From contig JANAVB010010791.1 in NCBI GenBank assembly GCA_029216955.1, positions 902,685 through 966,684 of the forward strand: 64,000 bases of DNA, read 5' to 3'. Below are positions 47,276-58,270 of the stretch, piece by piece. A model generated the notes under the pieces. That model worked only from the letters and a program-made list of their open reading frames with translations, was not told the DNA's origin and ran no database searches. A program made the translations under genes and the position numbers. Source of the stretch: Iris pallida. Lineage: Eukaryota; Streptophyta; Magnoliopsida; Asparagales; Iridaceae. How positions within the stretch are numbered: the stretch's first letter is position 1; the number at the start of each line of letters is the position of its first letter.

Positions 47276-47353
47276 TTGTGTCTGTGCATGTGTGCATGTG
47301 TCTGTGTCTGTGTGTGTGTGTGTGTATCCGTGTCCGTGTGTATATGTGTGTCT

Positions 47354-47394
<41 letters not shown>

Positions 47395-47516
47395 AATGTC
47401 CGTGTGTGTCCGTGTGTGTATGTGTGTGTGTCTGTGTTTGTGTCTGTGTGTGTGTGTGTCCGTGTCCGTGTGTGTCCGTGTGTGTGTCCGTGTCCGTGCG
47501 TGTGTGTGTGTGTCCG
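47276..47516. repeat. TG/TGTCCG microsatellite
   Basis: About 240 bases of tg dinucleotides interspersed with 'tgtctg' and 'tgtccg'. ORFs in every frame (Cys-Val or His-Thr runs) are artefacts. Confidence 0.95.
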
Positions 47517-47765
47517 TGGGAGAGAAGGAGGAAGGAGAGGAGTTAGGTTAGGGTTTACCAGAGGAAGAGGAGGAGGAGGTCGGATTGGGGGAGGAGGAGC
47601 TCGAGGAGGAGGATCTCGAGGAGGAGGAGCTCGCCGGAGGGGGAGGGAGTCGCCGTGGGGGAGGGGGTCGTCGGGGGGGGAGGGCACTGACAGAGGGGGA
47701 GGGAGTCGCCGGGGGGTGGGGGGGAAATTAAAATTTTTGGGGGTTTTCGAGTGAGAGTGAGGGGG
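47517..47765. repeat. Purine-rich GGA/GAG low-complexity tract
   Basis: gaggaggag-type repeats and G runs. On the minus strand this is a pyrimidine-rich stretch downstream of the CACTA right terminus and could be part of the 5' leader of its minus-strand gene. Confidence 0.75.
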
Positions 47766-47786
47766 AAAGAAGGCAGCGGCGTGCCC

Positions 47787-48020
47787 TAAGTAAAATAACT
47801 TAGCGACGTAACTTGTTGACGTCGCTAAACGTCGCAACCATGGCAACATATACTTATAATATGTCGCTGAACGTCGCTATTCAGCGACGTAGTATACTCC
47901 TGTCGCAGAACATCGCTAGCCAGCGACGTTTTGCGACGATTTTATAAAGAAGTCGCTACTGGCGACGTAATTTCTTGCCGTCGCTACATTACGTCGCTAT
48001 TTGATGATATTTTAGTAGTG
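47787..48020. repeat. CACTA right subterminal and terminal repeats
   Basis: Dense 'gcgacgt/acgtcgc' motifs followed by the terminus ttttagtagtg. The TSD copy ggc follows at 48021-48023. Confidence 0.9.
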
Positions 48021-48023
48021 GGC

Positions 48024-48794
48024 TCCAGTGATAGGCGGTGAGAAGATGAACTCCGGTGAGCGGTGGTGCTCTGTCAGGAGCAGTGAGGAGAGAGAGAACA
48101 ATGGATATAGAAAGTGTACTGTGTGATGTATTGGAAAGTGTTTTGATGTGTGCAGAGTGTGTCAGAAAGTTTTTGGAACTGTGTATTTATAATAAAATAA
48201 TCGTGTGTGTGTGTGCAGAGGAGGAATGGCAGAGTTGTAAATAAGAGTAGATATGGGGGTTTTCTCTGTGTTGTGATAGTGGCAATAGCAGTATAAAAAT
48301 AGATCTCGGGCTATTTATATAACCTTGTAACAAAATTGTAACAACTAACGGAAATTAGTTATTCTCTAACAGATTTTTAAATTCAAATATTCTAACAGTT
48401 TGCAAAGATTAAAATATTCAAATATCAGACTTTTTGAAAGAAATTCAAATAACAGTCTTTTTGAAAGAATTCAAATGTCTATCTTTTCATACTGATTTTC
48501 AAAATAATTCAATATCATTTCTAAAAATAACAATTAGTTAATAACTAGTTTAAGGATAAATAATTAATCACAATTTTAACTCCATTAATAATTAATTAAA
48601 CAAATAATAACACACTATTATGTATATGCACAGTAGAAGGAAAAGTTGAGATTTTAATTAAAATAAATATAGTTTTCTTGAATCTTTTATCCAAATCAAT
48701 ATTTTCTTATAAAGCTCTAATATTTTATTTATTAAAAAAACACAGAAATTTAGGAAATGATCGAAAATACACAAAATGGACTTAGGGAGTTACA
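48024..48794 (-). repeat. LTR of the truncated minus-strand gypsy, right piece (U3 side)
   Basis: Ends ggagttaca, so on the minus strand the LTR starts tgtaactcccta. A minus-strand TATA (ttatataaat, about 48314-48324) is followed by a pyrimidine-rich leader. Region 48330-48780 is AT-rich U3. The 62-codon ORF at 48056 is not credible. Confidence 0.65.
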
Positions 48795-50480
48795 GAAGGT
48801 ATTGCTCTCACTGCCAGAACAGACACAGATGTTGGCAACTATACCAATGCTCCTAGTGAACTTACTAATCCAACAATACCAATGCTCCTAGTGAACTTAC
48901 TAATCCCCTTCGAGTAAGTTCAAGGACTACGAAGGGAAACAAATACCATTATTAATGTCTATTATTGCTTGGAACTTTAGAGGAGTGTCCTCTGTAGTTA
49001 GATGGCGAGAAGTTACCAAACTTGCTAGAGTTCATGAGTGTTCGATTGTCATCATCATTGAATCCAATATAAAGTCTAAGCTCTCTGAGAGACTCCCCAA
49101 GGGCTGGGGTCATGCTTATAACCTACTATAATATAATGTGGCTCAAATCTGGATTATGTGGGACAAGAATACTTGGGACGGGCAAGTGAGGTTCAACTTT
49201 GAACAGCTCATTTCTGTGGAATTCATCAATAAAGGTGGCCTCAAACTTATCCTTGGTGCTATCTACGGCCATAATGATCGTGTACATAGGCTTCAACTGT
49301 GGGATGACATCAACATGCTCTGCCATCAAGTCGACAACATCTCCCTTCTTCTTCTAATTGGCGACTTCAATGCCATCCTCCATGACAGAGAGAAGCACGA
49401 CGGTAGAAAGGTCCCTACTCCTGTCCTTGCTGAATTCCAACAATGCATCCTCAAATTTGGTCTGACATGCTTAAATAGAACTGGACATGTGTGGTCTTGG
49501 AACAACAAATCAGTGAGTAAGAGGATTTACTGTCAATTAGACAGAGACATTGGCAATAGCAAGTGGTTTGAAATCTTTACTTCTTCGACTGCAGAATGCC
49601 TGCCCCAAATACAAGTGATCATTCTCTGATTCTCGTCCGCCTTCTGGAATTTATCCCTCCCAAATGCAAACCCTTCAGGTACTCTAATGCTTGGCACATG
49701 ATGGATGGTTATCTAGACACGGTTCAGAAAGCTATGAAGATTTTTGTCCATGGCAATCTCCAATACCGGTTGTGCAGGTTATTAAAAGAGGTCAAAGTTG
49801 GCCTCAAATCTTGGCACAAAATGCAACCTCTTTCACCTCTTTGTAGAAAAAGGATGACCTTAAAAGAGTGCAAGAGCAGCTGCAGACCCACCTTGATGAC
49901 ACATAGTTAGCTACACAAGAGAAACGGCTAAATGAGGAAGTGCATAGGCTCCAACTGCAAGAACTCCTTCACCTCCAAAAAAGAGCCAAATGTAACTTGT
50001 TAAAGTCAGGTGACAAAGGCACTAAATTCTTCTACGCAATGATCAGAGCTCGGCTTCACACCAAAAGCATCAATAGACTCATCAAGCCTAATGGAGATGT
50101 TGCGTCTGACCCATCTGACATCCAGTCAGAAGCTGTGGCTTATGATAAAAACCTATATAACCAGATCGACTATCCTACCTCATTCCCTAATATAGTGTGC
50201 AAGAAGCTCATGACAGAAGCTGGTAATGCTGTCATCTGCCACCCTGTGTATGTGGAAGAGATTGAAAACTATATCTAAGATGCAGATGACTCCAAATCAC
50301 CTGGGCCAGATGGCTTTGGTGCAAAATTCTTCAAGGTACATTGGTCTGCTCTCAAAGATCTGATCCTTGACATTGTCTCTAATTTTTTCAAGACATGGAA
50401 GCTGCTCCGCGAACTTAATCACACTTTCATTACTTAGATCCCAAAGAAGAAAGGCACATCCTCTCTAGCAGACTATAGGC
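48795..50480 (+). pseudogene. L1-type LINE ORF2 (endonuclease and RT start), broken and cut
   Basis: The ATG at 48955 starts an apurinic-type endonuclease: IIAWNFRGV (WN motif), GAIYGHND, LLIGDFNAIL, with an in-frame stop at 49129-49131. The final SDHS catalytic motif sits in another frame after a shift near 49600. The linker follows (49596-49910, then 49940-50278). RT begins with LLKSGDKGTKFFYAMIRARL, then SKSPGPDGFGAKFFK, then IPKKKGTSSLADYR. Several stops intervene. At 50480 the Tat element interrupts it before the RT catalytic box. The intact enzyme would nick DNA and prime reverse transcription at the nick. It is the other half of the LINE starting at 28070. Confidence 0.88.
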
Positions 50481-50510
50481 TGTAGAAGCATGAAAAAATT
50501 TTAGCAAATG

Positions 50511-50692
50511 AAGCCCCATGCTTCCAAGCCCGTAAAGCTCCATGCGCCCAAATCAGTGAAGCTCCATGCGCCCAGTCAGTGGAGCTCTATGCACCCAGTC
50601 AGTAAAGTTTCATGCGCCCAATCAATGAAGCTACATGCGCCCAGCCAGTGAAGTTTCACGCGCCCAGCCAGTAAAATTTCATGCGCCCAAGA
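50511..50692. repeat. 23-bp tandem repeat in the Tat LTR U3
   Basis: About seven to eight copies of a unit close to agctccatgcgcccagtcag, each carrying the 'atgcgccca' core. Isolated cores recur downstream in the leader. Confidence 0.85.
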
Positions 50693-50976
50693 CTAGCTCC
50701 CCGAAAAGGAGGGCGCATAGCCTGAGACATGGCTATGCGCCCAAGCCTGACTCAGTCAAAGCCATGATCAAAACGTGTACCGAAGCGCACGGCCACGTCA
50801 GTCTCCACGAGCAGTCGTGTACCGAAGCATGCGGCCACGTCAACGCCACGACCAACCTACGATCTCACAGCCTGTATGCACCTACATCCTATGCGCCAAA
50901 AGTAGGACTACATGCCCACATAGAAACTAGCGTGTTTCCTCATGTGGGCGCATAACATCATTCTAGCCCAAGAGCA

Positions 50977-50986
50977 ACTATAAAAG
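50977..50986 (+). promoter_or_regulatory. TATA box of the Tat LTR
   Basis: ctataaaagg in a GC-richer context, about 500 bases into the LTR. Transcription would start near 51008, ahead of the AATAAA at about 51240. Confidence 0.75.
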
Positions 50987-51286
50987 GGGGCCTCATCACT
51001 CTTCAAAACACATAACGGAGAGCATTTTCAAAAGCCAAATTGCTGTACTTCTTGCCAGTGAGCCGAGAGTTAGCAATTTTTTTATGTTTTCTCGCACTTT
51101 TATAATCGGAGTGTCAACGAAATAAAGAAGCAACTGCCGCTCGATCTCCATCGTCCCATTCCCCAGAATTCTTTTTTTGTATTCGGGGATCCTCAACGTA
51201 GGATCTCTCAGGCGTACTCGATTTGTGGTGCCTTGTGCCAATAAAGAAAAGACAGCATTTTCTTCTTCTTTTTTGTGTCCACAAAA

Positions 51287-51619
51287 ATGGTGACTCTGCT
51301 GGGGACTACCTTTTCCTCTGATGAGAAGGTGGTGACGCAATCCGATACCGACAAAGTGGGGAGTACTCAGAAGATGTTGATCGTAAAGTTCGATCAGCAG
51401 GCGTTCGAAGAGATGCTCTCGAGGGATGGCTCTACTCCCTCAAAATTAGCAAAGCCGAACAAGTCTCACAATTGGCTTCTGAATGCTCGTTGTGCGTATC
51501 CTGCTAGTGTCATAGCAGATATACAACTGGAGGACTCTGTCACATGGGCGCATGACTCTGCCACAGAAGTTCCCAAACGAAGAAGGCTCACACAGTTCCG
51601 GGCTCTACTAGCCCAGTAA
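51287..51619 (+). CDS. Small leader ORF overlapping the primer site, unknown
   Basis: An ATG at 51287 overlaps the primer binding site and opens 110 codons (MVTLLGTTFSSDEKVVTQSD ... RRLTQFRALLAQ). No known domain is seen. Some Tat-clade elements (Ogre) carry an extra ORF before gag, so a real product is possible. Equally, it may be an accidental frame in the untranslated leader. The next stretch, to 51817, shows no further coding signal. Confidence 0.25.
   Translation: MVTLLGTTFSSDEKVVTQSDTDKVGSTQKMLIVKFDQQAFEEMLSRDGSTPSKLAKPNKSHNWLLNARCAYPASVIADIQLEDSVTWAHDSATEVPKRRRLTQFRALLAQ
51288..51306 (+). other. Primer binding site (tRNA-Arg type as in Ogre)
   Basis: tggtgactctgctggggac. It is not the initiator-Met site. 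From memory, Ogre-type elements use a closely similar site assigned to tRNA-Arg; the exact tRNA should be checked. Confidence 0.7.
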
Positions 51620-51817
51620 CTTCTTCCCTGTACAACCAACAACAGGGTGTTCAACACCCGAGACTTGGCAAAAAAAACACTACGATGCCAACAATCGGGG
51701 TGTGCGACACTCTGGCTAAACCCGACGAGGCTCACAAACGAAGGAGGCCAAACTGGAAGAAAACAGCGCTGCTCCACCAGGCATGCGCCCAAAGCCATGC
51801 GCCCAAGGGAGTGTTTG

Positions 51818-54702
51818 TGTCACGACCCGGTCCCAATTACTTGGGTCGAATCGGATCATGCCCAGCCAGCACCGTTGATGAGACGGCGACAGTAAGCTGT
51901 ATCTTCCATATGCAGGTAATCAACAACTCAATTTAATTTGCCACAATTTTTATTATTCGATAAATTAAAACTTGTTCAGTACAAAGTACAATCATAAAAC
52001 CACCAACTGAAATAACATTATTTTAGACAAAACTATTAAACTGGAAAATAGCATCTAAAGAGAAGCAACATCATCATCAAGTATGCCATCCTCAGGAAGC
52101 ACAGCAGGGTATAGCTCAGGGTCATAGTAGCTGCTAATCAGTAGCTCTGCATCCTCAATAGGACCTAAAAATATAGTCTCCAGTCAGGAGGGAGCAAAGT
52201 ACAATTCATGATATTTTAACAATTGAAATTAATAATGGAATTATGCACTTTTAAACAATTTGAAGTAAATAGTTTTCCAGCAGTTAAAAATAGTGTGATA
52301 TGAATAGGCAATGAATATGACCGGATTGGGTTTGTTACAGTAATATCCTAGTGATATGGTATGGTTTATCCCCGTGTGTATGAGGGTAAGCTAATACATT
52401 CAGTTATACTAATTGGATGTGGTCATATCCACTACACTACTCCTCCAGTCCCCAATAGTTACAGTAGTTACAGTCAATGCTCTCAAAGAGAGTTCCGTAT
52501 TTGTATCGTGGTTTAAACTTGCATTAAAACAATTATTAAATAATTGTAATCTACCACAAAATGTACTTGTCTCAAATTGATTGGACTGGACGGGTCGATA
52601 CGTCGGAATGGGAAATCAGGTTCTTCCTTGAAATCCTACATTCGAGAAACTTGTCTCAGAAAACCAAAGTCGCCAATGTTACTATACTAGTTGCAATCTC
52701 TAGTTGTGTCCTAGTCAATTTTAGTCTTTATTTAGCTAACACAATCAAAACGCGATTATTAGTGTGTTGTAATTAAGAAATATCAATTTATATTTATTTT
52801 CGAGAAAAATTTGTATTTATTGGTTTATTTGAAAAAAAAAACTCGATATTTTATAATTATATAAATATAAAACTAAGATTTTTCTTTTTAATGAGAAATA
52901 CATGAATTTCTATTTTAAATTTACAACTTAACTGCTAAGTGATAATACAATAAATAATTATCATTTTATACTACGTTCTCATGACCGAAAAATCACCCAG
53001 AAAATAAAAGAAAACAAAATAAACCTAAGCTATTACACTTTCTCACAGCAGGAAAAAAAACAAATTGGCTTATGCCCTTACAGGCCAATTACATAAATTT
53101 AAATAAGAATAAAAGTTTGGTTAGTCCTGAAAATTATCCTACAATTTAATTTACAAAATAAAATAAAAATAAAATAACTTTATTAATGAGTCTCAGATAT
53201 TGGTCCAATCGTCATATAGGCTAATGCCTCAACGTCCGGGCAAAACCGGTTTCGTTTGCACTTAGCCAGGGCCCATTGACCAATTACGGTCGTCGCCCAA
53301 AATTTCAAAAATACAATCTTTTCCGAAAACCATTTTTAAAATAATAATTAAATTTCATAGAAAATTCGGCAGCACTTCCTCTATTTTCGGTCAACCCAAA
53401 AACTGGGAAAATGTGCCAATATTCCTGCAATTATCCCAAACCAGGGGAACCCAAATTTATATATAAACACATCCATAAATCATTTTCGATATTTATTTGG
53501 AGAACCCGAACTAATTCAGAACTCCCGAAAACCATTCCAAAACATTTCCGATAAAATTCGAAAATTTCAAAATAATTCCAACCGTTGGAAACTTTTCCGA
53601 AAGTTTCCCAGAAAATCCCTAAACATCAGAATACTAACAACCGCAGAGCCACAAAGGTTCCGAAAATTTCTGGAGCCAAACACGTAATCGAAAAACCAAA
53701 TTTTCAAAGAAATTTGTGGACCAATTCATCATCGACGCCTACGAGGGACGAACTACTGTGATTAACCAGAATTTACCCAATTGACGGAATCCGAAGAGTT
53801 ACCTCGGACTCGGAACACGTGAATCCGCGAAAATGGAACCGAACTCGGGATCGGTACACGCCGAAGGCACACACGGGACTGGCCACTCAGGACAGTGCTG
53901 CGCACGGATCGGGGCTGCCGGGGACGGCGGGAACGGCGGTGGGCGGGTTCGGCCGGGGCGTCGGAGTGCTCGGCCGGGGACAGCAGCGGTCGGCTGCAGA
54001 AAAGGGCACCGGCTAGGGGGTTCGGCCAGGGGTTGCTTGGCCCAGTGGGGGTCGGCCGAAAAAGTTTGGAAAAACTAGGTTAGAGAAGAAGAATGGGGAA
54101 GAAGAATAATACTTGGTTGATGTGGAGAATGATGGATGAAGTAGGGCTTATATAGGAGATTGGGGAGGGGAGTTACCATAGGGAGGAAAACCAACAGCCA
54201 TGGCCTTGATGGTCGGCGGCTAAGGGAGCCGAGGGGTCGAACGGTTGAAGAAGAAGAAAAGGAAAGGCCTTCAGTTTCCTCTTTCCTCATTCCACAACCA
54301 CAAGGAATGAATGTTCATTCATGCAAGTTAAAGCCAGTGAGCTAAATGCAATATCCACATTCATTTGTGAATGAAACTCCACAAATGGGCCTTGGGTTTA
54401 TACACTAGGGTTTTGGGCTTTAAAAGAATAATAGGTTGTGGGCTAAAAATGGGTTTGTAATACATGGGCTATAGGCTCAAAATTTGGGATACCAAAATAT
54501 AAATAACATAATTTTTTTTTAGAAAAATTTAAAAATGTTTTATGTTTCAAATCGGTTTCGGGTCTGGGCTGACAACCAAAAATCCAAGTTATTTAACAAA
54601 AGAATTTTTTTCTATTTAACTAATATAATAATTTGAATAAAGTAAATAACAAACACAATAAAAATAAAAATAAAAACTAACTAGAAAATTGTGGGTTTCA
54701 CA
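51818..54702 (-). repeat. Solo LTR of the Tekay-like family, minus strand
   Basis: Starts tgtcacgacccggtccc and ends gtgggtttcaca; the reverse complement of the LTR at 69-3231 throughout, though more diverged and shorter (2,885 bases). A perfect TSD gtttg (51813-51817 and 54703-54707) frames it, which shows a complete former insertion later reduced by LTR-LTR recombination. A minus-strand TATA lies at about 54146-54154. The surrounding 'atgcgccca'-rich Tat leader reads continuously across the insertion. ORFs inside are not credible. Confidence 0.94.
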
Positions 54703-54707
54703 GTTTG

Positions 54708-55655
54708 GGCGCATAGCCCCAACCAGAACACTTCTGTCTTCAGCAGGCTGGGCGTCCAAAGCCATGCGCCCAAGGCTATGCGCCCAGGCTCTCTGGATCT
54801 ATACTATGCGCCCACATCAAGGAGGCTCAGACATGCTGTCAAGGAGCATGCGTTCAAGGCCAGTCTCCAAGGCCTATGCGCCCACAACAAAAAGACAGGC
54901 CCCAACACGTATAGCACGGGGCTGTCTTCAAGGACATCACAGAACTTAGGTGTGGGGGTTTCCCCTGCACATGAACTAAGTCTGGATGCGCCTACTCTCC
55001 TTACGAACCCGTATACGAAGCTCGACGATGCATGCAATATGGGGTGTAAGGCAAAACTCCCTTCCGCTGACTTGTGCAACATGATAAATCATAAACGTAA
55101 AGCGAGGGAGAACATAACAATTCATAGTGCACTTCCATGCACCAGTATTGTTATCAACTATTGTTGCTCCAAAGCAACAAGAGTGCCTCAGAGAAAGTCC
55201 ATGTTTCGACGGCTGCACTTCTCTGACGACGAAAAGCCACTGTGTGTTTCATCCAACATGGCTTCATGGGGTCCCCCTTACGGAAGCCCCAATCAAAGAC
55301 GGTGGACTACCAACCCAACTTTCTCTTCCAGCTCCGCGAGAAGAAGAAGAAGAAGTCTACCAACAGATGGCCAGCAGGCTGTCACATCTGAAGGAGTTTA
55401 CATGGGTACTCGGTCAAAGGCGAGACTCCGTATGGACGACGAAGAATCCCAAGCTAGGGGTAGTATTCCCTCAGAGTCTGAAGCGGATGACCCTCACACT
55501 GAGGGTAGCCTTCCAGAGGACGACGATCCCTCCGAATCTGATGGCGACTATCTACCTCCTCTACCTGAAGATGAAGGACTTGTCCACTGGAGACAGACAG
55601 TATCAGCACCAGTTGTACTGTTTCCTCTGTTCGTTCTCGTATGCTATCTTCATAC
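54708..55655 (+). other. Tat leader continuation with an acidic ORF
   Basis: More 'atgcgccca' cores (54711-54890), then an open frame to 55708. Its credible part starts at an ATG at 55258 (MASWGPPYGSPNQRRW). It contains a basic run, GTRSKARLRMDDEESQ and an acidic stretch PEDDDPSESDGDYLPPLPED. No known domain. It ends in TAG just as the gag frame begins at 55656, so it might be the gag N-terminus displaced by an indel, or an extra leader ORF. Confidence 0.35.
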
Positions 55656-56992
55656 ATGGAGGACGAAAAAAGACCTAAAGAAGCTAGTGACCAGACCAGC
55701 AAATGGCTAGAGGGTCTTGAAACAGCATTCGCCAAGATCACTGATATGCTTACCAGTATCATGGCGGTCCAAACTGTCGGGGCTGTTCCTCCACCTCAAT
55801 AAAACGTCTCGGCCCACGCTAGTCCGGCTCACAGAAACAACCCTCCTTCACTACAAAGGAGTATCATTCCGTTGCCCCTCCTCCAAATCTTACAAATATT
55901 GGGGGTGATCCTTCGCCAACGACGCCTGACAACCGTTCAACAGCCGTTTCCCAACACCTATTCAATTAACAGGATGAATTTGATTCCCTGGTCGCTCGTC
56001 TCGACACCATCTCACACAAAGACAAACTTCAAAAGATGGGGATATCTCAACCGTATCCCCCTGAGTGGGAGAATGCTACTTGCCCTCCTAACTACAAGCC
56101 GCTGACGCTGAACTCATTTGACGGGTTGACTTCTCCTCGTTAGCACATGACGTACTTCAACACGCAGACTCTGCACTTTTCCAGAGACGATACGTTCTTG
56201 TCAAAGCTGTTTATTAGCACATTGCAGGGGGTAGCCTTCGAATGGTTCGACAATCTGCCTGACTGATGTATCAATTCATTCAAAGACTTGGAGAGGTTAT
56301 TCCTCAACATGTTCTACGAGAGCGGCATGCATGTTAGTATTTCCACCCTCATTGAGACCAAGCAAAGGAGGACTGAGTCTGTCATCGCCTTCATTGAACG
56401 CTTCAGGCGACTAGCACTGAAGATGCCCTTCGGCATACCAGACTCAGAACTTATGGATACTTGTCGACATAACTTCCTTCCTACGGTGAAATTTTGTCTG
56501 GGTATACATAAGTATGATACATAGCCCGCTTTCATTGGGGCCGCTGATGCTGCTGAAAATGGCGTTCCTAAATTGGAACTACTGGGGTTGAAAACACCCA
56601 AATCCGAAGACAAGGGCAAGCATCCTCAAACTATCCCTGTTCGTAGGGGTAAAGAAAAAGAAGTCCTGAAGGTCGACACATCCAAAGGAGCTTTCAATTC
56701 TCATGGCGCCTCCAACAGGCCTAAGAAGACCTTCTCCTTCGACGAAGACGATGTCATTACCATCTTCCACACATTGACGAAGGGTAATAAGCTGACATTG
56801 CCTCCACCACGACGTCCTGCAGAGGCGAGCCAACTCAATGATCCCAAGTACTGTCTCTATCATCAGTACGTGCATCACTCCTCCAAGGACTACATCATCT
56901 TGAAGAAGAAGATACAACAGCCTATCGTCAGCCAAGTGATCAACCTCAAAGTTGAAGACAAGGTCATATCTGCTAACATGATCTCTCTTTAG
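55656..56992 (+). pseudogene. gag: Tat gag, broken
   Basis: The ATG at 55656 (MEDEKRPKEASDQTSKWLEG) is followed by TAA at 55800-55802 and a frame change near 55870. The Gag core then reads DEFDSLVARLDT, PPNYKPLTLNSFDG, HMTYFNTQTLHF, STLQGVAFEWFDNLP and the KQRRTESVIAFIERFRRLAL block, typical of Tat/Ogre capsid. There are in-frame stops near 55967, 56142, 56265 and 56522. A late segment, YCLYHQYVHHSSKDYIILKK, stands where these elements have a His/Cys 'CxxH' motif in place of a knuckle. The frame ends at 56992. Confidence 0.85.
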
Positions 56993-57028
56993 TTTGGCAA
57001 CTTTCCTCCTACAGAAGTCCCAGACGGC

Positions 57029-58138
57029 GTGGTCCCGATCCCCAAGGCGATGATGGAAGTCGTCAACCTACCACCAGCTCGTAGCTCAACCCTGGTCCTG
57101 CTCACAACGGAACGTGGTGAGATCATGTGGGTCCATCCGGACCTTGTACAAGAAGTGACGCAGGGGGTAGTACCTTCCAAAGCAAAAGGGACAAGAAGTA
57201 CAAGTCATGTCATATGGTATCCTCTCCCATCTACGAGGTTCTATCTGGCGAGACGCGATCGGAGAAGACTTATCTTCGGACGTACGATCCCGTACAAGAA
57301 GAAGCAATACCTTCTCAGGCTCCTACTGCCTCTATAAGCTCAGAAGCCGGCCCGTCTAAGCCTCCAACTACGGAGAAATACAAGCAGAAGGAGACACGGT
57401 TTGACAAGTCTCTGAAAGCGCCAGCTCCCGAAGGCATGGATCGACCCTACAACTTCGACATACTGGAACAACTAGCCAATACACCCGCCAGGTTATCTTT
57501 GTTCGATCTATTGTGACTCTCCAAAGAAATACTGAAGGCCTGAAGTGTGGCATTACTACATGCCGACTCTTATCTCATCGAAGTCAAGGCCCCCGCTGAA
57601 GATCATGTCTCCTGTCCCCACTGCCACAGTACTATAGAAGTGGTGCCCAATATCACCTTCTCACAGGAAGATATGCTACTCAAAAATAATCGTTATGATA
57701 GACCCCTGTACTATACATGGTACATCGGAGCGATCAAGGTGGACCGCATGCACATCGATCCAGGATCCTCCCTCAGCATCATTCCTAGAAGCTTACTTCA
57801 GATTCTGGGTATCCCTTATGCACAAGCTATCTGCAACCAACACAACTATTATGGCTTTTAATGCTGGTCGAAGCCATCCGCTGGGCAAGATTCGTCTCAA
57901 ATGCCAGATCGATGATCTCCGAACGAAGGTTTCCTGTTATGTGATCGATGCCAATGTATCCTACAATATCTTGTTAGGACGTCCATGGATACATGAGAAC
58001 ATGATCGTTCCTTCAACACTTCACCAGTGCTTCAAGTACGTCAACAGCGACGGTGTCGTGAAGACAGAGTTTGCCGATGTCGATCCTTTTAAGGGCATCG
58101 AAGCTTACTATGGGGATTCGGTACTTTACCATTCTTAG
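57029..58138 (+). pseudogene. pol: Tat protease region
   Basis: Homology moves through three frames: 57029-57190, 57190-57840, then 57840-58138, with stops at 57514-57516 and nearby. The protease core reads VDRMHIDPGSSLSIIP, the Tat variant of the aspartic protease motif in which D-P-G-S-S stands for D-S/T-G. The family's second conserved block follows as VIDANVSYNILLGRPWIHEN. The segment FSQEDMLLKNNRYDRPLYYT just before it is the usual Tat pre-protease stretch. Non-functional because of the frameshifts. Confidence 0.83.
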
Positions 58139-58270
58139 CCCCCCAAAGATAACGGCAACGAAGCTGACAATGAAGCTGAAGCAAGTCCATCCTCCAATGA
58201 TGGTCCCCTGATTATCCGAGTCAAATGACGTACTACTCCAAAAAGTACTCCGAAGCCTCTCACAATCTGG

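Larger units (their letters stand above)
41963..48020 (-). mobile_element. CACTA (En/Spm-type) DNA transposon, non-autonomous, with three long inverted repeats
   Basis: The right end read inward on the minus strand starts cactactaaaatatca; the left end starts cgctactaaaataaccc, so the CACTA terminus carries one change at the left. A 3-bp TSD, ggc (41960-41962, 48021-48023), is typical of the superfamily. Both subterminal regions are packed with 'gcgacgt' motifs in both orientations. Inside are a Transposase_24-like relic and an N-terminal exon on the minus strand, no recognisable DDE transposase, and three foldback structures (42434-42776, 43363-44826, 45224-45862). It would need a transposase from elsewhere. 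Confidence 0.92.
29567..48794 (-). mobile_element. Truncated minus-strand gypsy element (5' LTR + leader + gag start) with nested insertions
   Basis: Reading on the minus strand: an LTR from 48794 (tgtaactcccta) to 30062 (gagcgggtcgtgaca), a leader with candidate primer site tggtggaacatgcagg (30037-30052), and a gag N-terminus that stops abruptly at about 29567 against LINE sequence. No 3' LTR or pol is present and no TSD can be found, so the copy is 5'-end only. LINE sequence on both sides (acacagacac at each joint) shows it lies inside the LINE. Its LTR has been split by the solo LTR at 32597-41595 and the CACTA element at 41963-48020; without them the LTR is about 3.67 kb. Confidence 0.75.
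50481..51283 (+). repeat. 5' LTR of the Tat element
   Basis: tgtagaagcatg ... gtgtccaca, 803 bases. The right end is set by the primer site four bases on; the left end by the break in LINE coding sequence. It contains a 23-bp tandem repeat, a TATA box (50977-50986) and an AATAAA (about 51240). The partner LTR is off the window, so the ends are not confirmed by comparison. Confidence 0.75.

Noticed and set aside
47259..47849. Long His-Thr, Cys-Val and Pro-rich ORFs on both strands
   Set aside because: They are translations of the TG microsatellite and the GGA-rich tract; every frame is open because of the repeat.
54691..54707. Start of the 339-codon ORF inside the solo LTR
   Set aside because: The start codon falls in the inserted LTR and the frame crosses the insertion joint, so the upstream part cannot be ancestral.
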